Of a DNA stretch of 12,424 bases, positions 1-5,657 are shown piece after piece; within the stretch, counting starts at the first letter, position 1; the number at the start of each line of letters is the position of its first letter. The stretch comes from DATKIY01 sp035543875 (GTDB lineage Bacteria; Actinomycetota; Actinomycetes; JAHEKZ01): positions 1-12,424 of the forward strand of contig DATKIY010000196.1 of NCBI GenBank assembly GCA_035543875.1. Direction: 5' to 3'. The position numbers were made by a program, and so were the translations under genes. Under the pieces are notes generated by a model. That model was not told the DNA's origin and did not search any database. It saw only the letters and a list, made by a program, of their open reading frames with translations.

Positions 1-386
1 GCGTACTCGGGAGCCCCACATCCCCCAATCAGATTCCAGTGGTCATTAGCTCCGTCATTCCAGGCATGTCTTTGGGCCGCGCCGGAATGATCCGTCACAG
101 GTACTACGTCTGGACTCCTCGACAGTGCAACCTGTCCCGTCGAAGTCGGCTCCAGGGTTCCAATGTCATCGCCCCGGCACCTGTTGTTGCGAGCACAAAA
201 CGGTCCAAGAACCGAGTTGAACGAATGATTCTCCTTCAGAATCACCACAACGTGTTTGATCTTCGATCCCGGATCGAACCCAGCTCGCAGCGCCGGCGTT
301 GTGGGGTTCGAGGCATCAGCGGCAGGCACGGTAGCGGTTGGCAGCAACAGTGCTGCAGCAACAAGTCCTAGCAAGATTTTGCGCAC
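1..386 (-). CDS. Exported phosphoesterase (phospholipase C / acid phosphatase-like family), N-terminal part only
   Basis: The gene runs off the left edge; about 128 residues are visible. Residues 1-25 form a Sec-type signal peptide: VRK n-region, hydrophobic ILLGLVAAALLLP core, and small residues (VPAADA) at a likely cleavage site. Residues 43-58 read IKHVVVILKENHSFNS, which matches the first metal/nucleophile motif of the phosphoesterase family (usually HVVVxxxEN-x-S/T-F/Y-D). E52/N53 would be the metal ligand region and S55 the nucleophile position. A later His/Trp-rich stretch (DHSGAAQRHAWNDG) resembles the region preceding the core fold in this family. The enzyme would hydrolyse phosphate esters outside the cytoplasm; the substrate is unknown. 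I chose the GTG at 386 because GAGGG lies six bases upstream. An in-frame ATG at 410 would add MGWDRGPT to the n-region and is also possible. The family assignment rests on one motif and the signal peptide. Confidence 0.72.
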   Translation of the reverse strand, partial: MRKILLGLVAAALLLPTATVPAADASNPTTPALRAGFDPGSKIKHVVVILKENHSFNSVLGPFCARNNRCRGDDIGTLEPTSTGQVALSRSPDVVPVTDHSGAAQRHAWNDGANDHWNLIGGCGAPEY

Positions 387-726
387 CGTCGGCCCTCGAT
401 CCCACCCCATGCGAATCCCCGAGCCGTCCCCGCCTAACCCATCGTCGTCAAACGTAACAGCGCCCAGAAGTGGGAACAACGTGTTGCGGGGTTGACTTTA
501 TGCTCCCAAGTACGGCACAGGAACGAATGGACAGGTCCGGATGTTTACTCACGCGATCAGCGGCGACAACCCCCTCAAGCGGGTGGGCCTCAGGGGATTG
601 CTGTGCACTTTATGCTGGCGAGTTGGGTCATCCACCCACCCTGTACCTGACTTTGGACCCGTCCCAAGTTGAGCAGGAACGCGTCATACTTCGGAACCGT
701 GAACCGCACGCGGGCGTCCAACCGGA
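387..726. other. Gene-free stretch between two divergent genes
   Basis: This region separates the minus-strand phosphoesterase from the plus-strand lipoprotein. I see no convincing coding frame. It holds the candidate phosphoesterase promoter (451-479) and a 10-base direct repeat, ACTTTATGCT, at 495-504 and 607-616. Each copy contains TATGCT, a fair -10 hexamer for the plus strand, but neither has a good -35 at the right distance. The lipoprotein promoter probably lies here but cannot be fixed. Confidence 0.5.
451..479 (-). promoter_or_regulatory. Candidate promoter of the exported phosphoesterase
   Basis: On the minus strand TTGTTC (474-479) and TACGTT (451-456) are separated by exactly 17 bases, a sigma-70/SigA-like layout. 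The spacer overlaps a CCCA-N4-TGGG inverted repeat at 463-474 that could bind a regulator. Transcription would begin near 444, giving a leader of about 35-60 bases. Each box matches the consensus at only three positions, so this is a suggestion. Confidence 0.35.
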
Positions 727-1230
727 ATGCGCCCTATCGCGATGCGGACTCAGGCATTGCTAGCAGCACTCGCGTTGGTGTTCATAGGCGGATGCAACGC
801 GCACGAACCTCGAACGGCGGCGTCCGCAGGTGCGGGAAGCTCATGGCAACCCCGCTTATACGGCACCCCCACACGGGAGATGAAATGCCCCGTTGCGTTA
901 GCCGCTCAGCAAGCGGAGAAGGAGCTGATCCCGACACCGATCGAGTCGGTCTCCATCTGCGTCCCGCAAGGATCTGAGATCGTGACCGTTGACGTTGGCG
1001 ACCCAGTGGTAAAGCAACACTTGGCGTCGCTGAGCCTGCCAGATGACACTGAATCCATCAGCACATGCATAGGAATCCCCCCTTACGGAGTTTGGGTCGA
1101 GACAGCAAGCGGTCGATTCGCAGTTCACATCCCAACTTACGGCTGCGGCCAACAGCAACAACAGGTTCGGAAGGACCTTAGTTACCTGGCGAAGTACAAC
1201 GTGGACACACAAAGCAGCTTCGAGGGCTAA
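727..1230 (+). CDS. Small lipoprotein of unknown function
   Basis: A 167-residue protein with a lipoprotein signal peptide: after MRPIAMRTQ comes a hydrophobic stretch (ALLAALALVFI) and a lipobox IGGC, with C23 the predicted lipidated cysteine. The mature part has about 145 residues, is otherwise soluble, and has four more cysteines (MKCPV, SICVP, STCIG, YGCGQ) that could form two disulfides. A run of five glutamines lies near residue 145. I do not recognise a domain. A second ATG at 742 gives a tighter signal peptide (MRTQALL...), and neither start has a clear Shine-Dalgarno sequence. The gene is alone on its strand, diverges from the phosphoesterase, and uses codons such as TTA, CTA and ATA more than the housekeeping genes to the right. 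The signal peptide and lipobox are the main reasons to believe this frame over the overlapping minus-strand frame. Confidence 0.7.
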   Translation: MRPIAMRTQALLAALALVFIGGCNAHEPRTAASAGAGSSWQPRLYGTPTREMKCPVALAAQQAEKELIPTPIESVSICVPQGSEIVTVDVGDPVVKQHLASLSLPDDTESISTCIGIPPYGVWVETASGRFAVHIPTYGCGQQQQQVRKDLSYLAKYNVDTQSSFEG

Positions 1231-1540
1231 CGACGACCGGTCCCCATCCTGACCCGAGACCCGAGCGCGAACACCGGGTTGGTGCTGGCAACTCACAACG
1301 GTCGGGTTCCGATCCCGGTCCTACCACCTTGGGTATGACCCCTTTGTTGTCCGAGAGGGTGACGTGTGCTTCAGCAAACTCGCCCAGTCGGTGGGGTGCG
1401 AGTTCCCGCGCCGCTGGCTCTGACACTTAATCACTCTCGACGGACCAGCGCGTGCTTCACGCGCTGCTGCACAGGAACTGACACACCAGGGTCAATCACG
1501 GTTGTGTAAATGCTCCGACCCACACGTTCTCGCGATCGTG
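1231..1540. other. Gene-free stretch between the lipoprotein and tRNA-Asn
   Basis: No coding frame here has a convincing start, domain or signal. The notable contents are the hairpin at 1446-1466 and a tRNA T-arm-like stretch near 1302-1325. The stretch lies downstream of both flanking genes (plus-strand lipoprotein, minus-strand tRNA), so it is a convergent intergenic region where terminators are expected. Confidence 0.5.
1446..1466 (-). terminator. Strong hairpin, possible terminator for tRNA-Asn (or the lipoprotein)
   Basis: CAGCGCGTG and CACGCGCTG form a perfect 9-bp GC-rich inverted repeat around a 3-base loop. It lies 75 bases beyond the 3' end of tRNA-Asn and about 215 bases beyond the lipoprotein stop. 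There is no T-run on either strand, so it would be a non-canonical terminator of the kind often proposed in actinobacteria; direction is uncertain. Confidence 0.45.
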
Positions 1541-1613
1541 CTCCCGCGACTGGATTCGAACCAGTAACCTGCCGGTTAACAGCCGGCTGCTCTGCCAATT
1601 GAGCTACGCGGGA
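1541..1613 (-). tRNA. tRNA-Asn (anticodon GTT)
   Basis: Read on the minus strand, a full 73-base cloverleaf can be drawn. The acceptor arms TCCCGCG and CGCGGGA pair over 7 bp. The D-arm reads GCTC-AATTGGCA-GAGC. The anticodon loop CTGTTAA carries GTT, flanked by a CCGGC/GCCGG stem. The T-arm ACTGG-TTCGAAT-CCAGT is canonical. The discriminator base is G and no CCA is encoded, so the tail must be added by CCA-adding enzyme. The asparagine assignment follows directly from the anticodon. It lies 56 bases downstream of the PH-like gene on the same strand. Confidence 0.97.
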
Positions 1614-1634
1614 TTGTGCCCGAAGGCGCGGTCG

Positions 1635-1643
1635 ACAATAGCA
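1635..1643 (-). promoter_or_regulatory. Candidate extended -10 promoter element for tRNA-Asn
   Basis: The minus strand reads TGC-TATTGT, an extended -10 form (TGn followed by TAnnnT), so that transcription would begin near 1628 with a leader of about 15 bases before the mature 5' end at 1613. No good -35 is visible, which is tolerable for an extended -10. It falls between the stop of the upstream gene and the tRNA. Confidence 0.4.
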
Positions 1644-1669
1644 GCCGAGGATCGCGGTGCCTCGCCCGC

Positions 1670-2173
1670 TCAGGCCAAGCCAGACTCCAACCGCACCTGT
1701 TCCACAAGATCGTCGATGGACGCTTGTGTGGCGGTCGACGGAACGAAGCCTTCGTCGAAGACGTACCCCCACCGCAGCTCCTCGTCGCCGGCTCGTCGAC
1801 GGGCTACAACACGGAGTCCGTGTTTGCCGTCTAGTGCGATGTGTTGGTTGAGAACAATGCTGGATGTAACGCGGTCACGGATGACGACCGCCATCTTTGT
1901 GTCGTCGCCAACCGGAATCTGCAGCCTTCCTACCCTGCCTTCACCGTCTGGCACGAGCGATATCGAAAGCATCCCGTCGGCATAGGAGGCCTTGTCAATC
2001 GCCTCCCAGCCAATCCGGTCATAGGCTGGCGGATTTCGTTGGAGAATCAAGTCGCCTTCGGTGGCAACTATGTGTCGACCACCCGCGTCGGTCGTCCACG
2101 CCAATGGGCGTTCGTCCCGAGTTAGCGCAACAGCGTCAGCAATCTCGCTCGGTATTCGACTCAGCCACTTCAC
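1670..2173 (-). CDS. Conserved hypothetical protein with PH-like sequence pattern
   Basis: A 167-residue soluble protein with no signal peptide or membrane segment. It alternates short hydrophobic strands: ERPLAWTTDAGGRHIVAT, then DLIL, then RIGWEAIDKASY, then MLSISLVP. This 'tells, local function, W-x-x-I' rhythm resembles bacterial PH-like domains, followed by a charged C-terminal part (SIDDLVEQVRLESGL helix). From memory, similar short proteins occur next to dnaG and tRNA-Asn in other actinobacteria, which supports it being a real conserved gene; its function is unknown. The start is GTG at 2173, the first possible start after an in-frame stop upstream, but it has no Shine-Dalgarno sequence. 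It follows dnaG by 80 bases on the same strand and may be cotranscribed with it. Confidence 0.75.
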   Translation of the reverse strand: MKWLSRIPSEIADAVALTRDERPLAWTTDAGGRHIVATEGDLILQRNPPAYDRIGWEAIDKASYADGMLSISLVPDGEGRVGRLQIPVGDDTKMAVVIRDRVTSSIVLNQHIALDGKHGLRVVARRRAGDEELRWGYVFDEGFVPSTATQASIDDLVEQVRLESGLA

Positions 2174-2253
2174 ATGAGGAGTTTGTCACGGGGCGGGAAC
2201 CTCCGAACGCACGCTCGGCTGTGCTTCGCGGCCACGGGGGTGCACTTCGGGGA

Positions 2254-4116
2254 TCAATCTGAGCCGTACGCCTGTTCGTGAAGTTTGCGGCGTTCCTTTT
2301 CCAGGTTCACCAGCTCAGCGAATACTTCGGCGTATGCGGCATGGTCAGTGTCTTCAAGTCGCTGCATCCGCGAACGCAGCTCATCGATCCGCCCTGACAA
2401 AACTCGCTCTTCGGCCCGAGCGAGCTGCTCGCGGGCATAGCGGTTGAGGGCTCCGCCATCGGTTCGGAGTGGCTCAACAGAAAGCTCATTGATGATCGAG
2501 CGAACGGCGTCGTTGGCGGCCTTGTCGCTGACCAAGGGAATCCAAGCGTTGCCCTCTGCTGCTCCTATGCCACCGGCCGCCGCGATAGACGTGGTCACGG
2601 CACGGTAGGCGGGGTGAGTAAAGAACGAGTCCGGCAGCTCATCAAACGACTTGCCCAACAAATCCGGATACTGCATCGCTAGTTTCAGTAACTCGCGTTC
2701 GCCAAACAGATTGCGGTCGCGAGGGTCGGGTCGAGCAATGGACGCTTGCTCGTTCTGCGGCGCAGTCGGTGCGGATGTTCGAGAACCCTGCGATCGCGCC
2801 GCTTGGGTTACGGCGTCCTGAACTGGTCGCACCTCCATCCCTAGCCATCCGGCGAGCGATCGCGCGTACTCGGGACGGAGCGATCGATCGCGGATTCGTG
2901 CAACAACTGGCGCTGCGGCTCGAAGCGCTGCGATCCGTCCGGCAGGAAGGTTGAGATCGTGTCCGGCGAGCACACTCTTGATGGCGAACTCGAACAGCGG
3001 AACCCGACGGTCAACTAGAGCCTTGACCGCTTCATCGCCTTGCTGTTGCCGCAACTCGCACGGATCGAGGCCGCTGGACTCAACCGCGACGAAGGTCTGC
3101 GCCACGAACTTTTGATCGTCGCTGAACGCACGCATCGCTGCCTTTTGTCCCGCTGCGTCGCCGTCAAAGAGAAACACAACTTGGCCGTTGAAAGCGTCAG
3201 AGTCCATGAGCAGCCGCCGCAGCACGCGAATGTGGTCTTCGCCGAAGGATGTGCCGCAGGTAGCGACCGCCGTCGCGACTCCTGAGAGGTGACATGCCAT
3301 GACGTCGGTGTATCCCTCAACGATTACGGCTTGACGGCGGTTTGCGATATCGCGCTTGGCGAGATCGATTCCGTAGAGCACCTGACTCTTGTGGTAAATC
3401 GGCGTCTCGGGCGTGTTGAGGTATTTCGGGCCGTTGTCGTCGTCAAACAGTTTGCGTGCGCCAAAACCGATGACGTCACCAGTGATCTCGCGGATCGGCC
3501 ACAGCAGCCGTCCTCGGAACCGGTCGATGAATCCTCGCTGACCCTCCTTCGAGAGTCCACTTAGCTGCAGTTCCTGATCGGTGAAACCGGCACTGCGTAG
3601 ATGTTTGGTGAGCGCATCCCACCCTTGCGGCGCGAACCCGATGCCAAACCGTTCAGCCGCTTCCTGGTCGAATCCCCGCTCAGCAAGAAACTGTCGTCCG
3701 ACGACGGCGTCGGAACCTTCAAGCCGTTCGCGGTAGAACGCAGCCGCGACCTTGTGTGCCTCGAGCAGTCGGGTCCGTTCGCCTTGTTGCCGCCTCGGTG
3801 CGACTCCGGACTCTTCGTAGCGAAGCGTGACCGCCATCCGAGCGGCTAGCCGTTCGACGGCTTCCTGGAACGTCAGGTGGTCGATGCGCTGGACGAAATC
3901 GATCACATCTCCGCCGACTTGGCAGCCAAAACAGTGGTAGAGACCCTTGGCCGGAGTGACGTGGAAGCTTGGTGATCTTTCCTCGTGAAAGGGGCAGAGG
4001 CCCTTGAGGCTGCCACCACCTGCGGGCTTGAGGGTGACGTGATCACCGATGACCTCGGCGATGGGGGCTTGCTCACGGACGTGTGCAACGTCGTCATTGT
4101 GAATCCGGCCAGCCAT
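2254..4116 (-). CDS. dnaG: DNA primase DnaG
   Basis: DnaG makes the RNA primers for lagging-strand synthesis and replication restart, working with the DnaB helicase. The 620-residue product is of normal length. The N-terminal zinc-binding domain shows C41-x2-H44 (LCPFHEE) and C62-x2-C65 (YHCFGCQVGGD). The central RNA polymerase/TOPRIM core has VIVEGYTDVMA with the catalytic Glu and FLFDGDAAGQKA with the DxD-type metal ligands. A C-terminal helicase-interaction region ends the protein, with a charged helical tail (MQRLEDTDH... LEKERRKL). I chose the ATG at 4116 because MAGRIHNDDVAHVRE matches the usual actinobacterial DnaG start and because a -10 box sits six bases before it. A further in-frame ATG at 4143 is unlikely. 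The C45 hydrolase diverges 35 bases away. Confidence 0.98.
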   Translation of the reverse strand: MAGRIHNDDVAHVREQAPIAEVIGDHVTLKPAGGGSLKGLCPFHEERSPSFHVTPAKGLYHCFGCQVGGDVIDFVQRIDHLTFQEAVERLAARMAVTLRYEESGVAPRRQQGERTRLLEAHKVAAAFYRERLEGSDAVVGRQFLAERGFDQEAAERFGIGFAPQGWDALTKHLRSAGFTDQELQLSGLSKEGQRGFIDRFRGRLLWPIREITGDVIGFGARKLFDDDNGPKYLNTPETPIYHKSQVLYGIDLAKRDIANRRQAVIVEGYTDVMACHLSGVATAVATCGTSFGEDHIRVLRRLLMDSDAFNGQVVFLFDGDAAGQKAAMRAFSDDQKFVAQTFVAVESSGLDPCELRQQQGDEAVKALVDRRVPLFEFAIKSVLAGHDLNLPAGRIAALRAAAPVVARIRDRSLRPEYARSLAGWLGMEVRPVQDAVTQAARSQGSRTSAPTAPQNEQASIARPDPRDRNLFGERELLKLAMQYPDLLGKSFDELPDSFFTHPAYRAVTTSIAAAGGIGAAEGNAWIPLVSDKAANDAVRSIINELSVEPLRTDGGALNRYAREQLARAEERVLSGRIDELRSRMQRLEDTDHAAYAEVFAELVNLEKERRKLHEQAYGSD

Positions 4117-4122
4117 GCCCGC

Positions 4123-4150
4123 AGTGTAGGTGGGGCAGCCCATGCTCCAA
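4123..4150 (-). promoter_or_regulatory. Leaderless dnaG promoter
   Basis: On the minus strand the -10 hexamer TACACT (4123-4128) is followed by GCGGGC and then the dnaG ATG. That six-base gap places the transcription start at the A of the start codon, as in the leaderless mRNAs common in actinobacteria. A TTGGAG (4145-4150) serves as a plausible -35 with a 16-base spacer. The absence of a Shine-Dalgarno sequence before the ATG agrees with this. The -35 lies right against the start codon of the divergent gene. Confidence 0.6.
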
Positions 4151-4159
4151 GATGGGCTG
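4136..4159. repeat. Perfect 8-bp inverted repeat in the dnaG/C45 divergent promoter
   Basis: CAGCCCAT (4136-4143) and ATGGGCTG (4152-4159) are exact reverse complements with eight bases between. The repeat encloses the dnaG -35 region, and its right arm is the first eight bases of the C45 hydrolase coding sequence. It could be a protein operator for both genes or an RNA hairpin hiding the hydrolase start codon if that mRNA has a leader. Function is inferred only. Confidence 0.6.
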
Positions 4160-5198
4160 TGTGGAACTACTCGTGGTGCAGGGCCAGGGTTCGCCGCAAG
4201 ACATCGGGCGCGCCCATGGCGAGCAAGCCCGCGCTTTGATCCATCAGTCTCGCGCTGCGTGGCGAGAGGCGATGGCTGGGGCAGGGCATGAGCCAGACGC
4301 GCTGGTCGACACGCTGTCGCGGAAAGCCGGTTTCCGGACCGCCGTCCACGAGCACCTCCCCGACCTGCTCAGCGAGATCTCGGGGATCGCCGAGGGCTCT
4401 GGCCTGTCCGACGACGAGATCTTCGCCATGAACTGTCTCGACGAGGCGTGGTGGTGGAAGGTCCCTCCCTCTGGCTGCAGCACGGTTGCGATTGGAGCGA
4501 CTGAAACCCGACCAGCGGTCTGCGGCCAGAACATGGACCTCGACGACTGGATGAATGGCACGCAAGTTGTCCTTCGCCAGTCACCCACCGACGGAAACTC
4601 TCACGTCATGTTGAGCCGTGCTGGAATGATCGGGTTGTGCGGTGTGAATGAAGCTGGTGTCGCCGTGATGGTGAACACGTTGCCGCAGTTGCCAGTGGCA
4701 ACCGACGGTGTTCCGGTGGCCTTCGTCCTGCGTGCCGCGCTCGCCGCTCGAACCGTCAATGAAGCCGCCAAGACGCTGCAACGGTTGCCGCACGCGTCAG
4801 GGCAGGCTTACACCCTGACGTCGAGCTCGGGCGTCATTGGGTTGGAGTGTGGTGCAGGAGTGGTCGTGGAGTACATCAACGACCCCGAGCTGCCCGAGGC
4901 ACGCTGGCACACCAACCATCCGCTCACCGCTGCTTCCGACGATGCACCCGAGCCCGACTCACAGCAACGCATGGACGCACTCGATGAGTCAGCGCCGGAA
5001 ATCAAGGTGATCGACGGCGTGAAACAGCTTCTTGCTGATGGCAACTCGGGGATTTGCATGTACGCAGATCGCTGGCCCGGGCCGTGGATGACTTTTGGCT
5101 CAGTCGCGGTGGAGCTGACTCACCCGCCGGTAGCTCATGTGGCGCCGGGACCCCCGGACCGCACGCCATGGAGCACCTTTAGTTTCGCTGCTGAGTAA
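4152..5198 (+). CDS. C45-family Ntn-hydrolase (acyl-coenzyme A:6-APA acyltransferase-like)
   Basis: A 348-residue cytoplasmic protein of the C45 family, whose members are made as proenzymes and cut themselves before a cysteine that becomes the N-terminal nucleophile, then act as amidohydrolases or acyltransferases. The expected nucleophile is C109 in PPSGCSTVAIG, followed by VCGQNMDLDDW (residues 123-133), corresponding to the family's G-Q/R-N-x-D-W/L motif. Upstream, GEQARALI and HLPDLLSEISGIAEGSGLSDDEI with AMNCLDE match the N-terminal helical prodomain. The mid part (GMIGLCGVNEAGVAVMVNTL) is typical of the beta-sheet core. The substrate cannot be told from sequence; an amide or beta-lactam-like acyl substrate is inferred. 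The start at 4152 lacks a Shine-Dalgarno sequence; a weak -10-like CATGCT five bases upstream would allow a leaderless start. Its stop overlaps the opposing GNAT gene. Confidence 0.86.
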   Translation: MGCVELLVVQGQGSPQDIGRAHGEQARALIHQSRAAWREAMAGAGHEPDALVDTLSRKAGFRTAVHEHLPDLLSEISGIAEGSGLSDDEIFAMNCLDEAWWWKVPPSGCSTVAIGATETRPAVCGQNMDLDDWMNGTQVVLRQSPTDGNSHVMLSRAGMIGLCGVNEAGVAVMVNTLPQLPVATDGVPVAFVLRAALAARTVNEAAKTLQRLPHASGQAYTLTSSSGVIGLECGAGVVVEYINDPELPEARWHTNHPLTAASDDAPEPDSQQRMDALDESAPEIKVIDGVKQLLADGNSGICMYADRWPGPWMTFGSVAVELTHPPVAHVAPGPPDRTPWSTFSFAAE

Positions 5199-5643
5199 GC
5201 CTTTTCACTCCAACCCGGTGTGGCACTCCGGGTTCAGTGAGGAATACCGGGCCGAGTAGTTCGAAACCTTGCTTCTCATAGAAGCCAGCAGCAGACACGC
5301 GGGCATTGCACCAGAACAGTTCGGCGCCGTCGAGAACAACCACCTCGGTCGCCTTGTTAACGAGTGCCTGGCCAAAACCGCGGCCTTGGTAGCTCGGATC
5401 GACTGCCATGCCGCGTAGTCGCCATGCGTGCTGGCTGTCGTAGCGCTCGGGAAACTGAGTGAGACACGCAACCACGTGACCCGCGTCGAGAATCGCCCAG
5501 TGATGTGTCTCCTCTAGGTGGTCCTGCGGGTACTCCGACGCCGCAATTGGCAGACCTGGGCGCAAGATGCGACGTCGCAGGTCCAGTATCTGTGTGACAT
5601 CGACGCGAACAACCTCCGCGTCGCTCACGGAACGGGAGTTCAC
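5179..5643 (-). CDS. GNAT-family N-acetyltransferase
   Basis: A 154-residue single-domain acetyltransferase that would move an acetyl group from acetyl-CoA to an amine. The acetyl-CoA loop is clear: strand RLRGMAVDPSY followed by QGRGFGQALVNKA, matching the R/Q-x-x-G-x-G/A motif (about residues 75-97). The C-terminal motif B has FWCNARVSAAGFYEKQGFE, the usual 'N-x-x-A-xx-FYEKxGF' pattern. The substrate is unknown. Start choice: GTG at 5643, because AAGGA lies seven bases upstream; a TTG at 5661 overlapping the dgt stop is in frame but poorer. It is the last gene of the ppdK-led run and ends 20 bases inside the opposing C45 gene. Confidence 0.9.
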   Translation of the reverse strand: MNSRSVSDAEVVRVDVTQILDLRRRILRPGLPIAASEYPQDHLEETHHWAILDAGHVVACLTQFPERYDSQHAWRLRGMAVDPSYQGRGFGQALVNKATEVVVLDGAELFWCNARVSAAGFYEKQGFELLGPVFLTEPGVPHRVGVKRLTQQRN

Positions 5644-5657
5644 CGTTGGATCCTTCG

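Noticed and set aside
898..1296. Minus-strand open frame opposite the lipoprotein gene
   Set aside because: Arg/Leu-rich low-complexity composition with no domain; the plus frame has a signal peptide and lipobox.
1302..1325. tRNA 3'-end-like sequence (T-arm-like GGGTTCCGATCCC followed by CCTACCA)
   Set aside because: The would-be T-loop has an extra base and lacks the conserved A at position 58, and no matching 5' acceptor arm or anticodon arm is found upstream. It could be a decayed attachment-site remnant, but no integrase or second copy is in the window.
1178..1426. Minus-strand open frame partly resembling the end of an oxidoreductase (AEAH...KGVIPKVV)
   Set aside because: The similarity is short and vague, there is no ribosome site, and it overlaps the better-supported lipoprotein gene.
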